From: Duganella lactea
GTDB taxonomy: Bacteria > Pseudomonadota > Gammaproteobacteria > Burkholderiales > Burkholderiaceae_D
DNA: 64,000 nucleotides
Assembly (NCBI RefSeq): GCF_009857505.1
Contig: NZ_WWCP01000008.1
Span: 62,001-126,000 of the forward strand
Direction of reading: 5' to 3'
A program made the position numbers and the translations under genes. Within the stretch, counting starts at the first letter, position 1. Every line of letters starts with the position of its first letter. Shown here in pieces: positions 1 to 9,833 of this stretch. Under the pieces are notes generated by a model. That model worked only from the letters and a program-made list of their open reading frames with translations, was not told the DNA's origin and did not search any database.

Positions 1-213
1 CAGGCGCCGCAGCACGGCGGCCTCGTCGGCCACGTCGACGTCCAGCGAGTAAATCAGCACGATGGCCGATTTCTTGCGCGCGTCGTAGCTGCGCTTGTGG
101 ATGGTGTAGCCGCGCAGGTCGCCGGCGGGGATGGCCAGGCGCGCCAGGATGGCGGCCGGCAGTGCCTCCTCGCTATGGTCGAGGGGCAGTTTGAGTTCGT
201 TAATTCGCAACAT
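1..213 (-). CDS. FAD-dependent oxidoreductase (COG2509 type), N-terminal fragment
   Basis: Only the first 71 codons lie in the window; the gene runs off the left edge. The N-terminus reads MLRINELKLPLDH, followed by a region with YDARKKSAI and LIYSLDV. I recognise this as the start of the COG2509 family of uncharacterised NAD(P)/FAD-dependent dehydrogenases, in which a small N-terminal domain precedes the Rossmann FAD-binding core. The FAD-binding GxGxxG motif would lie beyond the window edge, so the flavin fold itself is not visible here. The ATG at 213 is chosen because the family begins this way. Function beyond a predicted flavoprotein oxidoreductase is unknown. Confidence 0.7.
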   Translation of the reverse strand, partial: MLRINELKLPLDHSEEALPAAILARLAIPAGDLRGYTIHKRSYDARKKSAIVLIYSLDVDVADEAAVLRRL

Positions 214-1350
214 GATGAGTTTCCTGGGAGGGCGCTGTTTAGGCGCCATGGGGCACAGTGCCGAGGCCGGGTATTTTACCATTGTTCGCCGGCCGGCCAC
301 GCCGCCCCAATAGGCTTGCCTATTGAAATGCGGTCTAAGTGGAGGCGGGAAAATATTAAATGATCATCACCTTGTTTTGGAATATTTAATTTTGTCCGGC
401 CCGCGCCGCGCGCGCCGATGCCGGCGCATGCGACGCCCGCGCCAAGGTATTTATCTTTTAATATTATGCGCTGCACCGGATTGAATCTTTTTAATCAAAT
501 CTTTGTGCGGTTATTAAATGGTGATGGATCGCGCGCGAACGCGGCGTCGGATTGGATTATTTAGCGCGGTCCGTCGCGTGACCGGTTCCGGGTGGTGGGG
601 GCGGTATTTAAAAGTTCCCGCAGGGAAAGTGTACATGACCACACCAGGCAGCTGGTTGTTGTTAAAACGCGACTTGCACCACTTTGGCGCAGCGGCCAAT
701 TTTGCCCAGCGGCGGCGCACATCGGCCCACGGCGCGGAATTTTGCCTGGCGCAATACGCGCTCAAATTACCGCTTTTTGCCGCCGCGTCGCCGTGCGTTT
801 GTTTTGCTGTTAGGGGATCGCTACGGATTTTCTGCGGTTGGCCCTTGACTGAGAAAAATATCGCTGTCTGCCCACGGATCGCACGCATGTGTATTTTTTA
901 TTACACAGTTTTAAGCCGTGGAAAATTGTGAAAATATACGTAAAGAACAATTTTTCTTAAGCTCCACCGCCTGCCTGTTGCATATCCGACACAGTTATTC
1001 TAATTGTTAAAAAGGCACCAAATTCGTGCGCCGGGGACAGTCGTTGGCTGATGCACCGGAATAGTGCGCTTAAAAAAAGCCCGCTGTCCGGGTGTCCGCG
1101 CGGTGTCCGCCGCGACCTCAGATTTATTGACAATGCTTGAGCTGCTATGTTTCTATGATTAGCAGAAATATTCGGAAGTTTTAACCCACGGTTCATTTCC
1201 GGATGTTTCAAAGACCAGAAAGAGCATTTCGCTGATGGCGTTACTTTATCCGGTAAGTTAATCATCGGTAGAAAATGAGGCCGTTTTACTCGTCGTTCAA
1301 AAGATGCTGGAAAACGTCTAATAAACAACACCCATAGGGAATTGAATATA
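214..1350. other. Long gene-free region upstream of the first TonB-dependent receptor
   Basis: About 1.1 kb without a convincing gene, clearly more AT-rich than its surroundings, especially at 340-530 and 880-1350. Several open frames exist, but none has a ribosome binding site, family resemblance or the codon usage of neighbouring genes. A short inverted repeat (ATTAAAT at 355 and ATTTAAT at 384) and a TTGACA at 1127-1132 are visible. No well-spaced -10 follows that TTGACA, so I do not call a promoter. The region probably holds the divergent promoters of the COG2509 gene and the receptor; it could also hide a small RNA. Confidence 0.5.
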
Positions 1351-4287
1351 ATGATCAAGGAAACAGTACTGTCTCGCTCGATCCGCGTGATGTTCGTCGG
1401 CGGCATTGCGCTGGGTATGCATGCTGCCAACGCGCAGGAAGCGGCCGCGGAACCGGCGATGCAAAAAGTGGAAGTGACCGGTTCGCGTATCCCGACCCTG
1501 GTGACCGAAGGCTCCAGCCCGGTGACCGTGCTGAGCAGCAAGGACATCAAGGCCGACGGTGTGCGCACCGCGGAAGACCTGCTGAACAATCTGCCACAAG
1601 CCTTCGCTGGCCAGGGTGCTGCCGTGTCGAACGGCGCCACCGGCACCGCCACCGTCAACCTGCGTAACCTGGGCGCCGACCGTACCTTGGTGTTGGTCAA
1701 CGGCAAGCGTCTGCCGGCCGGTAGCGTGCAAACCTCCGCGCCCGACTTGAACGAGATTCCCACTGGCCTGATCAAGCGCGTCGAGGTGCTGACCGGCGGC
1801 GCCGGCGCGGTCTACGGCGCGGGCGCGGTCGCGGGTGTGGTCAACTTCATCCTGCGCGACAACTTCGAAGGCGTGGAAGTGCAGGCCAATCTGGCTGGCT
1901 ACAACCACTCGCAAGGCAACGACGTGGCCTCGGTGGTCAAGGCGCGCGGCTTCCCTGTGCCGGGCGATGCCAAGTTTGATGGCAAGACCAAGGATTTGAG
2001 CGTCCTGATGGGTGGTAACTTTGCCGATGGCAAAGGTAACGCCACGGTCTACTTCAGCTACAAGGATACCGACGCCGCCCTGCAATCGCAGCGCGACTTC
2101 ACCTCCTGCGCGCTGTCCGGCACCGACAGCGGTTTCCTGTGCTCCGGTTCGGGCACGCAGGCGAGCGGCCGTGTTACCACCGCCGCCAACAAGGCCACCG
2201 GCTACAAAGGCGGTCAGTTCACCAACGGCGGCAATGGCACGGTGCGCGCTTACAACTCCGCCACGGACGCGTACAACTTCGGCCCACTGAATTACCTGCA
2301 ACGTCCTTCGAAGAACTATAACGTTACGGCGCAGGCCCACTACGACATCAACGAGAAAGCCCGTGTCTACAGCGAGTTCGGCTTCCACAACTACTCGACC
2401 GACGCGCAGATCGCCGCCGGCGGTATCTTCTACGGTGTGCAGACCACGCTGCGCGGCGACAACCCGCTGCTCAGCGATGCCTGGCTGAACGCGCTGGGTC
2501 TGACCAAGGGCGACCCGAACTCGACCGTATTGGCCACCATCGGCAAGCGTAACGTCGAAGGCGGTCCGCGGATCAGCTCGATCAGCGACACCTCGTTCCG
2601 TGAAGTGCTGGGCGTGAAGGGCGAGATCGCCAACTGGAGCTACGATGTGTTCGGCCAGTTCGCGCGCGTCAACCACTCGGAAAAGAGCAAGAACTACTTC
2701 TCCGCCACCCGTATCGCCAAAGCGATGGACGTGCGTCCTGACGCCAACGGCAAGGCGGTGTGCGCATCGAACGTGAGCGGCGACGACCCGACCTGCGTCC
2801 CGTACAACCTGTTTGGCGGCGCCATCACGCCCGAGCAACTGTCCTACCTGAGCGCATCGGGCCAGATCAGCGGCTATGTGCAACAGATCATCTACGGCGG
2901 CAACGTCGGTACCGACCTGGGCAACTACGGCATCAAGACGCCGTGGGCCAGCAACGGCGTCGGCGTGTCGTTCGGCGTTGAGCACCGTTCGGAAAAACTG
3001 GTGTTCGATCCGGATGAAACCTCGCTGTCGGGCGACCTGTCGGGCGGTAGCGGCGCTGCTCCTCCGCTGACCAATGGCTACTCGGTCAAGGAAATCTTCG
3101 GCGAGTTCCGCTTGCCGGTGCTGGAAAACCAGCCGTTCGCCAAAGCGCTGAACCTGACCGGCTCGTATCGCCACTCGGACTACAGCACCAACAACAAGTC
3201 CAACACCTACGGTGCTGGTGCGGACTGGGCCGTGGTTGACCAGTTCAGCGTGCGCGGCAGCTACCAGCGCGCCGTGCGCGCCCCGACCATTGCCAACCTG
3301 TACAATCCGCAATCGATCGGTAACGGCGGTCCCGCACAAGACCCTTGCTCGGGCGCGATCGGCAGCAAAACCCTGACCGCGACCGCGGCAGAGTGCGCAC
3401 GTACCGGTGTTACCGCCGCGCAGTATGGCAATATCGAGAACAACACCGCCAACCAGTATCAGAGCCAGACCGGTGGTAACCCGAACCTGGCGCCAGAGCG
3501 TGGCACCACCTACACCCTGGGCTTGGTGCTGAACCCAGTCAAGAACCTGACGCTGACGCTGGACTATTTCAACATCAAGATCGAAGATACGATCTCGACG
3601 GTTGATCCAACCGTCGCGCTGACCCAGTGCTTGAGCACCGGCAGCCCAGTGTTCTGCTCGCTGGTCAAGCGTGATTCGCAAGGTTCGTTGTGGCTGACTC
3701 AGAAGGGTTACATCGTCGCTACCAACGCCAACATCGGTTCGCTCGGCACCACCGGTTTCGATTTGGGCGCGGCCTACAGCCAACGTCTGGGCCAATGGGG
3801 TAACCTGGGTCTGAACCTGAACGGTACCCTGATGAAAACCTCGACCACGGAAAACGTTCCAGGCCTCGGTGAGTACGATTGCGTGGGCTACTTCGGCGCC
3901 ACCTGCGGTACGCCGACGCCAAAATGGCGTCACAAGTTCCGCGCCACTTGGTCGACCCCTTGGAAACTGGATATCGCCGCAACCTGGCGCTACATGGGCA
4001 AAACCAAGTCGGAACTGCTGAGCGACAATGCACTGCTGAAGGGCGATGCGCCGGCATCGATCGAAGATCATCTGGCTTCGCGCAGCTACTTCGACCTGAA
4101 CCTGCAATATCCGCTGACCAAGAAAATCACGCTGAGCGCCGGTATCAACAACCTGTTCGACAAAGATCCACCGCTGGTGTCGACCAATGTGACCGCCGCC
4201 GCCGGCTTCGCCAACGGCAACACCTATCCACAGGTGTACGATTCGCTGGGCCGCTTCATCTACATGAATGTGACCGCACGTTTCTAA
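1351..4287 (+). CDS. TonB-dependent outer-membrane receptor (TBDR 1)
   Basis: A 978-residue receptor predicted to import a ligand through the outer membrane using energy from TonB. A signal peptide covers residues 1-29 (MIKETVLSRSIRVMF start, AQ end). The plug domain covers about residues 45-165, with VTGSRIP, LRNLGADRTLVLVNGKR and the plug-end block YGAGAVAGVVNFILRDNFEG; the rest is a 22-strand barrel ending in VTARF with the terminal Phe used by the BAM machinery. The ATG at 1351 follows AGGGA (1336-1340) at good spacing; an in-frame TTG nine bases upstream sits too close to that site. Several Cys pairs in predicted loops suggest disulfides. The substrate cannot be told from sequence. It is the most divergent of the seven receptors here. 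Confidence 0.93.
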   Translation: MIKETVLSRSIRVMFVGGIALGMHAANAQEAAAEPAMQKVEVTGSRIPTLVTEGSSPVTVLSSKDIKADGVRTAEDLLNNLPQAFAGQGAAVSNGATGTATVNLRNLGADRTLVLVNGKRLPAGSVQTSAPDLNEIPTGLIKRVEVLTGGAGAVYGAGAVAGVVNFILRDNFEGVEVQANLAGYNHSQGNDVASVVKARGFPVPGDAKFDGKTKDLSVLMGGNFADGKGNATVYFSYKDTDAALQSQRDFTSCALSGTDSGFLCSGSGTQASGRVTTAANKATGYKGGQFTNGGNGTVRAYNSATDAYNFGPLNYLQRPSKNYNVTAQAHYDINEKARVYSEFGFHNYSTDAQIAAGGIFYGVQTTLRGDNPLLSDAWLNALGLTKGDPNSTVLATIGKRNVEGGPRISSISDTSFREVLGVKGEIANWSYDVFGQFARVNHSEKSKNYFSATRIAKAMDVRPDANGKAVCASNVSGDDPTCVPYNLFGGAITPEQLSYLSASGQISGYVQQIIYGGNVGTDLGNYGIKTPWASNGVGVSFGVEHRSEKLVFDPDETSLSGDLSGGSGAAPPLTNGYSVKEIFGEFRLPVLENQPFAKALNLTGSYRHSDYSTNNKSNTYGAGADWAVVDQFSVRGSYQRAVRAPTIANLYNPQSIGNGGPAQDPCSGAIGSKTLTATAAECARTGVTAAQYGNIENNTANQYQSQTGGNPNLAPERGTTYTLGLVLNPVKNLTLTLDYFNIKIEDTISTVDPTVALTQCLSTGSPVFCSLVKRDSQGSLWLTQKGYIVATNANIGSLGTTGFDLGAAYSQRLGQWGNLGLNLNGTLMKTSTTENVPGLGEYDCVGYFGATCGTPTPKWRHKFRATWSTPWKLDIAATWRYMGKTKSELLSDNALLKGDAPASIEDHLASRSYFDLNLQYPLTKKITLSAGINNLFDKDPPLVSTNVTAAAGFANGNTYPQVYDSLGRFIYMNVTARF

Positions 4288-4308
4288 GCTGAGCTAGCTC
4301 AGTCCAGA

Positions 4309-4334
4309 CGGCGCCTTCGGGCGCCGTTTTTTTT
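4309..4334 (+). terminator. Intrinsic terminator after TBDR 1
   Basis: CGGCGCC-TTCG-GGCGCCG stem-loop with a UUCG tetraloop followed by eight T, 22 bases after the receptor stop codon. A second perfect hairpin (AACGGCGCC/GGCGCCGTT, 4352-4373) without a T run lies before the 3' end of the convergent hydroxylase gene. Confidence 0.93.
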
Positions 4335-4392
4335 CGCCTGGACCAATAAGCAACGGCGCCCGCGGGCGCCGTTGTCAAGGAACATGGGTGGG

Positions 4393-5688
4393 TCAGCCGC
4401 CGTAAGCGTCGCGCTGGCCGCGGAAGCGGTTGATGCCCTCGGTTAGCGCGGTGATCATCTCGCGCTCGGCCGGCGACAGGTGCGGGTGCCAGATGTCGAA
4501 GATCATGATCACGCGCAGCTTGTCGCTGTTGTTCCACGCCTCGTGCTCGATGGTGTCGTCGAATACCCAGGCCTGGCCCGGCACCCAGGCGCGCGTCTCG
4601 TTGCCGACGCGGAAACCGCAGTCGGCGGGAATGATCAGCGGCAGGTGGGTCAGCAGGCGCGCGTTGCTGGCGCCGACATGGGCCGGGATGCGCGTCTTGG
4701 GCTTGAGCAGCGAGAACATCGCCACCGGCGTGCGGCCCGGCTGGTCCGGCTGCGGCGCGCCGGCCAGCAATTCCATGGTGCGCGGGCACTGGGCGATATT
4801 TTCCGGCACCGGCACGCCATCCTTGAGCAGGTGGAAGGCGCTCCAGTCGGGCGAGTTGTTGAGCTCAGCGAACTGGTTGTGCGGAACGTCGTCCGGATAG
4901 GTCAGGTAGGGCGTGAAGCCTTGCTGGCGCTCCAGCACTTGCAGGAATTCGTCGCGTATGGCCTCGGTGCCGGCCTCGATCGCGTCCAGCCAGGGGAAGC
5001 TTTCGCGCGGCAAGAAGGCGTAGGGCGCCAGCCCCGGATAGTGGTACACCAGCGATTGCGAATCATAGCGACGCTTGCGGCCGACCATGATGTCGATCGA
5101 ATCGCGGAAGCGGCGCAGATCGTCGCCGCGGTGTTGCTGGTATTGCTGTTCCAGAAATTCGTCGAGGAAGCGCCCATAGCCGGCCTGGTAGTCGTCGACA
5201 TAGCGCATCGCATGTTCGACCGCGCCGCGCAGTCCCGGCTCCAACTGTTCCAGCGGCGGCGCCACCGCCGCCACCGCGCCGTACACCGACGCCGACAGGT
5301 GGTTTTTGCCTTGCCGCTCCAATAGGTTGGCGCGCATGATCAGCGCCACCATGTGCGCGGGATCGGCCACCAGCGCCTGATGCAGGGCGGCTTCTTCGCC
5401 GGCCTCGTCCTTCAGGCCCTGGCAGGCCAGCGCCAGGTTGATCCAGCTCTGCGGATCGGCCGGCGCCGCAGCGCTCTGGCGGCTGAAGGCGCGCTGCGCG
5501 GTGGCGAGGTCGCCGTGGCGGAAGGCGCGCTTGCCCAATACGCCGAGGGCGACGGCGTGCTGTGGTTGGAGTTCAAGCACGTGGGCCCAGAGGCGGGCCG
5601 CGTCTTCGTCCTTGCCGGTCTGGGTGGCCTGGATGGCGGCGGCCTCCAGGATGGCGATCTCCGGTTGCGCCGCGCTAATAGCTTGCAT
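4393..5688 (-). CDS. TPR-containing aspartyl/asparaginyl beta-hydroxylase family protein
   Basis: A 431-residue protein with two parts. Residues about 10-160 are helical TPR-like repeats (ALGVLGKRAFRHGDLATAQR, WINLALACQ). Residues about 230-405 are an AspH-type Fe(II)/2-oxoglutarate dioxygenase domain. The catalytic block matches the known family: HVGASNARLLTHLPLIIP, CGFRVGNETRAW and FDDTIEHEAWN, with iron ligands probably His348 and His382, and Arg360/Arg392 as likely 2-oxoglutarate contacts. No signal peptide is seen, so the protein is probably cytoplasmic. The family hydroxylates Asp/Asn side chains in proteins or small peptides; the substrate here is unknown. It is convergent with a TonB receptor, a neighbourhood also seen for this family elsewhere. 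Confidence 0.85.
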   Translation of the reverse strand: MQAISAAQPEIAILEAAAIQATQTGKDEDAARLWAHVLELQPQHAVALGVLGKRAFRHGDLATAQRAFSRQSAAAPADPQSWINLALACQGLKDEAGEEAALHQALVADPAHMVALIMRANLLERQGKNHLSASVYGAVAAVAPPLEQLEPGLRGAVEHAMRYVDDYQAGYGRFLDEFLEQQYQQHRGDDLRRFRDSIDIMVGRKRRYDSQSLVYHYPGLAPYAFLPRESFPWLDAIEAGTEAIRDEFLQVLERQQGFTPYLTYPDDVPHNQFAELNNSPDWSAFHLLKDGVPVPENIAQCPRTMELLAGAPQPDQPGRTPVAMFSLLKPKTRIPAHVGASNARLLTHLPLIIPADCGFRVGNETRAWVPGQAWVFDDTIEHEAWNNSDKLRVIMIFDIWHPHLSPAEREMITALTEGINRFRGQRDAYGG

Positions 5689-5853
5689 CGTTGGTGTCTC
5701 ACTTCTTACAGAGGGATGGGATCGACGGCGGAACGCCGCGCGTGGCTATGCAAAAAAATTATAGCGCTGCGGTTCCCTTAGCAAAATCCATGCAAGCGTA
5801 AAACCAGGTGAATCTCGGCGCCGCGGCGGGTTTTGTGACATCGCCGCGACAGC

Positions 5854-6579
5854 TTACATGCCGCCCCATGCGGCGGCCAGCATCGCCAGCGCCGCCAGGC
5901 CGGCGGTTTCGGTGCGCAGGATGCGCGGCCCCATGGCCAGCGGCAGCGCGCCGTGGCGCAGCGCCAGCTCTTCCTCTTGCTCGCTGAGGCCACCCTCGGG
6001 GCCGATCACCAGCGTCACCGCCTGCGGCGGCTCTTGGCGCGCCCAGTCGGCCAGCGACTGCTCGGCGCGCGGCGTCAGGATGATGCGCCGTTGCGGCTCT
6101 TGCTGGCTGATCCAGTTCTTATAGTCTTGCGGCGGCGCCAGCCGCGCCAGCCGGTTGCGCCCGCTCTGCTCGGCGGCGGCGACGATGATGCCGCGCCAGT
6201 GCTCCAGTTTCTTTTCCGCCCGTTCGGCCGACAGTTTGACGACGCAGCGCTGCGCCGCCAGCGGCTGCACGCCGGACACCCCCAGTTCGATGGCTTTTTC
6301 GATAATCCAGTCCATCTTGCTGCCCTCCGGCAGTGCCTGCGCCAGCGTCACGGCGAACGGCAGCTCGGCCTCGCGCGCGCTGTGCGCCGTGATTTCGGCG
6401 CTGGCGCCGCGGCGGGCGATCGCGCTCAGGCGGGCGGTGTATTCGCCGCCGTCGCCATTAAACAGCGTGACCGGCTCGCCCTGGGCCAGGCGCAGCACCT
6501 GCACATGGTGCGCCACCGCCTCGGGCAGATCGACAAGCTGGCCGACGGTCAGGGGCTGGGAGACGTAAAAGCGGGGCAT
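5854..6579 (-). CDS. rsmE: 16S rRNA (uracil1498-N3)-methyltransferase RsmE
   Basis: A 241-residue SPOUT-family methyltransferase that adds a methyl group to N3 of U1498 in 16S rRNA, using S-adenosylmethionine. It has the usual PUA-like N-terminal domain ([29 protein letters not shown]) and a C-terminal trefoil-knot domain. SAM-binding motifs are [15 protein letters not shown] (about 192-206) and [16 protein letters not shown] (about 216-231). The length is normal for the family. The gene is divergent from tkt, with about 130 bases between start codons. Confidence 0.95.
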   Translation of the reverse strand: MPRFYVSQPLTVGQLVDLPEAVAHHVQVLRLAQGEPVTLFNGDGGEYTARLSAIARRGASAEITAHSAREAELPFAVTLAQALPEGSKMDWIIEKAIELGVSGVQPLAAQRCVVKLSAERAEKKLEHWRGIIVAAAEQSGRNRLARLAPPQDYKNWISQQEPQRRIILTPRAEQSLADWARQEPPQAVTLVIGPEGGLSEQEEELALRHGALPLAMGPRILRTETAGLAALAMLAAAWGGM

Positions 6580-6709
6580 AGGCGGGTCCGGTCAAGTGAG
6601 AAGCGCAATTTTAAAGGGTGGCGGTCGGTGGCGGTCATCGTCTGGTAAAATAATGGGCTCTGCAAGCGCCGCCCTTGCTCACAGTTTCCAACCTTCCGTG
6701 ATATCTACG

Positions 6710-8704
6710 ATGACTTCTACGCTCCCGCACCCACAAAAGGCTAACGCGATCCGCGCGCTGGCCATGGACGCCGTCCAGAAGGCCAATTCCGGCCACCCAG
6801 GCATGCCGATGGGCATGGCCGAGATCGCCGTTGCGCTGTGGAGTGGCCATTACCGCCACAACCCGGCCAATCCGGGCTGGGTGAACCGCGACCGCTTCCT
6901 GTTGTCGAACGGCCATGGCTCGATGCTGCACTACGCGCTGCTGCACCTGAGCGGCTACGCGCTGAGCATGGATGACATCAAGGCCTTCCGCCAGATGCAC
7001 TCGAAGACGCCGGGCCACCCCGAAGTCGGTTACACGCCGGGCGTGGAAACCACCACCGGCCCGCTGGGCCAGGGCATCGCCAACGCGGTCGGCATGGCGC
7101 TGGCCGAGTGGCTGCTGGCCAGTGAATTCAACCAGCCGGGCCTGGACGTGGTCGACCACTACACCTACGCCTTCGTCGGCGACGGCTGCCTGATGGAAGG
7201 CATCTCGCACGAGGCGTGCGCGCTGGCCGGCACGCTGGGCCTGAAAAAACTGATCGCGCTGTATGACGACAACGGCATCTCGATCGACGGCAAGGTCGAA
7301 GGCTGGTTCACCGACGACACCCCGGCCCGTTTTGAAGCCTACGGCTGGAACGTGATCCGCGCCGTCGACGGCCACGACGTCGATGCCGTCGCCGCCGCCA
7401 TCGCCGCCGCCAAGCTGGCCGACCAGCCAACGCTGATCTGCTGCAAGACCATCATCGGCAAGGGCTCGCCGAACCTGCAGGGCGGCGACAAGGTGCACGG
7501 CGCCGCGCTGGGCGACAAGGAAATCGCCGCCGTGCGCGAATACATCGGCTGGAGCGCCGCGCCATTCGAGGTGCCGGCCGACGTCTACGCCGCCTGGGAC
7601 TTCAAGGCCGCCGGCGCCGCGCTGGAAGCCGAGTGGAGCGCCAAGTTCGCCGAATACACCGCTAAATACCCGCAACAAGCCGCCGAACTGACGCGCCGCA
7701 TGGCCGGCGACCTGCCGGGCAACTTCGACGCCGCGCTGGCCGCCGGCATTGCCGCCACCGTCGAGAAGAAAGAAAACATCGCCACCCGCAAGGCCAGCCA
7801 GAACGCGATCCAGGCGCTGGCGCCGGTGCTGCCGGAGTTCCTCGGCGGCTCGGCCGACCTGACCGGTTCCAACCTGACCAACTGGAAAGAGATCGTGCCG
7901 GTGCGTTCCGGCCAGCCGGGCAACCACATCAACTACGGCGTGCGCGAGTTCGGCATGTCGGCGATCATGAACGGCGTCGCCCTGCACGGCGGCTACATCC
8001 CGTTCGGCGCCACCTTCCTGACCTTCGCCGACTACAGCCGCAACGCGCTGCGCATGGCCGCGCTGATGAAGCAGCGTTCGATCTTCGTGTTCACCCATGA
8101 TTCGATCGGTCTGGGCGAGGACGGCCCGACCCACCAGTCGGTCGAGCACGTATCGTCGCTGCGCCTGATTCCCAACCTGGACAACTGGCGTCCGTGCGAC
8201 ACCACCGAATCGATGGTGGCGTGGGGCGCGGCGGTCAAGCGCAAGGACGGCCCGTCGACGCTGATCTTCTCGCGCCAGAACCTGCCGTACCAGGAGCGCA
8301 GCGACGCGCAGATCGCCGCCATCGCGCGCGGCGGCTACGTGCTGAAGGAAGCGGCCGACGCCAGGATCACGCTGATCGCCACCGGCTCGGAAATCGAACT
8401 GGCGCAGGCGGCCGCCTCGGCGCTGGCCGCCGAAGGCATCGCCGCGCGCGTGGTGTCGATGCCGTCGACCGATGTGTTCGACCGTCAGGACGCCGCCTAC
8501 AAGGCGTCGGTGCTGACCAAGGGCGTGCCACGCGTGGCGATCGAGGCCGGCGTCACCGATTTCTGGTACAAGTACGTCGGTCTGGAAGGCGCCGTGGTCG
8601 GCATCGACACCTTCGGCGAGTCGGCCCCGGCGGGCGTGCTGTTCAAGCATTTCGGCTTCACCGTGGAAAATGTCGTCGCTAAAGTCAAAGCGGTCATTGC
8701 TTAA
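6710..8704 (+). CDS. tkt: Transketolase
   Basis: A 664-residue thiamine-diphosphate enzyme that moves two-carbon units between sugar phosphates in the pentose phosphate pathway. Visible landmarks are the substrate loop [10 protein letters not shown] near residue 26, the ThDP/Mg site GDGCLMEG (157-164) continuing to [14 protein letters not shown], and the pyrimidine-domain block [19 protein letters not shown]. The ATG at 6710 ([10 protein letters not shown]) is chosen because the family begins there and the length is exact; an upstream in-frame start would add 38 unconserved residues. gap follows 48 bases later on the same strand with no terminator between, so the two may be partly cotranscribed. 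Confidence 0.97.
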   Translation: MTSTLPHPQKANAIRALAMDAVQKANSGHPGMPMGMAEIAVALWSGHYRHNPANPGWVNRDRFLLSNGHGSMLHYALLHLSGYALSMDDIKAFRQMHSKTPGHPEVGYTPGVETTTGPLGQGIANAVGMALAEWLLASEFNQPGLDVVDHYTYAFVGDGCLMEGISHEACALAGTLGLKKLIALYDDNGISIDGKVEGWFTDDTPARFEAYGWNVIRAVDGHDVDAVAAAIAAAKLADQPTLICCKTIIGKGSPNLQGGDKVHGAALGDKEIAAVREYIGWSAAPFEVPADVYAAWDFKAAGAALEAEWSAKFAEYTAKYPQQAAELTRRMAGDLPGNFDAALAAGIAATVEKKENIATRKASQNAIQALAPVLPEFLGGSADLTGSNLTNWKEIVPVRSGQPGNHINYGVREFGMSAIMNGVALHGGYIPFGATFLTFADYSRNALRMAALMKQRSIFVFTHDSIGLGEDGPTHQSVEHVSSLRLIPNLDNWRPCDTTESMVAWGAAVKRKDGPSTLIFSRQNLPYQERSDAQIAAIARGGYVLKEAADARITLIATGSEIELAQAAASALAAEGIAARVVSMPSTDVFDRQDAAYKASVLTKGVPRVAIEAGVTDFWYKYVGLEGAVVGIDTFGESAPAGVLFKHFGFTVENVVAKVKAVIA

Positions 8705-8712
8705 TCTATAAT
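8684..8712 (+). promoter_or_regulatory. Possible gap promoter overlapping the end of tkt
   Basis: A consensus TATAAT lies at 8707-8712, directly after the tkt stop codon. The hexamer 17 bases upstream (GTCAAA, 8684-8689) is a poor -35. It would give gap its own strong expression in addition to readthrough from tkt. Confidence 0.4.
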
Positions 8713-8752
8713 TGCTGGTTGCATTAACAATATTTTTAATCAGGAGCAAAGT

Positions 8753-9763
8753 ATGACGATCAAAGTTGCAATCAATGGCTATGGCCGTATCGGCCGTAAT
8801 GTGCTGCGCGCTTTCTACGAAGGCGGCAAGAAACAGGATATCCAGATCGTCGCGATTAATGATCTGGGCGACGCCAAGTCGAACGCCCACCTGACCCGCT
8901 ACGACACCGCCCACGGCAAGTTCCCTGGCACCGTGGAAGTCGACGGCGACAACATGATCGTGAATGGCGACGTGATCCGCGTGTTCGCGCAGCGCAACCC
9001 GGCGGAAATTCCATGGGGCGACCTGGGCGTGGACGTGGTGCTGGAGTGCACCGGCTTCTTCACCACCAAGGAAAAAGCCTCGGCCCACCTGAAGGGCGGC
9101 GCCAAGAAAGTCATCATCTCGGCCCCCGGCGGCAAGGATGTCGACGCGACCGTGGTGTACGGCGTCAACCAGCAAGTGCTGAAAGCCACCGACACCGTGA
9201 TCTCGAACGCCTCGTGCACCACCAACTGCCTGGCCCCGCTGGTCAAGCCGCTGAACGACGCGATCGGCGTCGAAACCGGCCTGATGACCACCGTGCACGC
9301 CTACACCAACGACCAGGTGCTGTCGGACGTGATGCATGAAGACCTGCGCCGCGCCCGTTCGGCCACGATGAGCATGATCCCGACCAAGACCGGCGCCGCC
9401 GCCGCGGTCGGCCTGGTGCTGCCGGAGCTGAATGGCAAGCTGGACGGTTTCGCGATCCGCGTGCCGACCATCAACGTGTCGCTGGTCGACCTGTCGTTCA
9501 TCGCCAAGCGCGACACCACGGTGGAAGAAGTCAACGCGCTGATGAAGGCCGCCTCCGAAGGCGCGCTGAAAGAAGTGCTGACCTACCAGACCGAACCGCT
9601 GGTATCGATCGACTTCAACCACAACCCGGCCTCGTCGAACTTCGATTCGACGCTGACCAAGGTGTCGGGCCGTCTGGTTAAAGTCTCGTCGTGGTACGAC
9701 AACGAGTGGGGCTTCTCGAACCGCATGCTGGACACCACCGTGGCGCTGATGAACGCCAAGTAA
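8753..9763 (+). CDS. gap: Glyceraldehyde-3-phosphate dehydrogenase, type I
   Basis: A 336-residue glycolytic/gluconeogenic enzyme that converts glyceraldehyde 3-phosphate to 1,3-bisphosphoglycerate with NAD. The NAD-binding motif [14 protein letters not shown] lies at the N-terminus, and the catalytic block SNASCTTNC places the nucleophile at Cys155. Substrate-binding stretches [18 protein letters not shown] and the C-terminal [13 protein letters not shown] are intact. AGGAG stands seven bases before the ATG. The gene follows tkt and ends in a strong bidirectional terminator shared with the convergent receptor gene. Confidence 0.97.
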   Translation: MTIKVAINGYGRIGRNVLRAFYEGGKKQDIQIVAINDLGDAKSNAHLTRYDTAHGKFPGTVEVDGDNMIVNGDVIRVFAQRNPAEIPWGDLGVDVVLECTGFFTTKEKASAHLKGGAKKVIISAPGGKDVDATVVYGVNQQVLKATDTVISNASCTTNCLAPLVKPLNDAIGVETGLMTTVHAYTNDQVLSDVMHEDLRRARSATMSMIPTKTGAAAAVGLVLPELNGKLDGFAIRVPTINVSLVDLSFIAKRDTTVEEVNALMKAASEGALKEVLTYQTEPLVSIDFNHNPASSNFDSTLTKVSGRLVKVSSWYDNEWGFSNRMLDTTVALMNAK

Positions 9764-9780
9764 TTTCTGGCGGCGTAATA

Positions 9781-9819
9781 AAAAAGGCCTCCCGCGTGTC
9801 GCACGCGGGAGGCCTTTTT
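9781..9819. terminator. Bidirectional terminator between gap and TBDR 2
   Basis: A perfect 18-bp inverted repeat with a three-base loop, AAAAAGGCCTCCCGCGTG and its complement. The A run on one side and T run on the other give each converging gene its own poly-U tail. Confidence 0.93.
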
Positions 9820-9833
9820 GCTGGGCGCCGTGC

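Noticed and set aside
518-931. A 137-codon open frame in the gap before TBDR 1
   Set aside because: No ribosome binding site, no recognisable domain, codon composition unlike the neighbouring genes, and overlapping frames on the other strand are equally open.
1318-4107. A 929-codon open frame antisense to TBDR 1, and similar very long antisense frames at 16352-20659, 47380-50535, 6635-9622 and 36257-39454
   Set aside because: They lie exactly opposite well-recognised genes, have biased composition typical of GC-rich shadow frames, no start signals and no family motifs.
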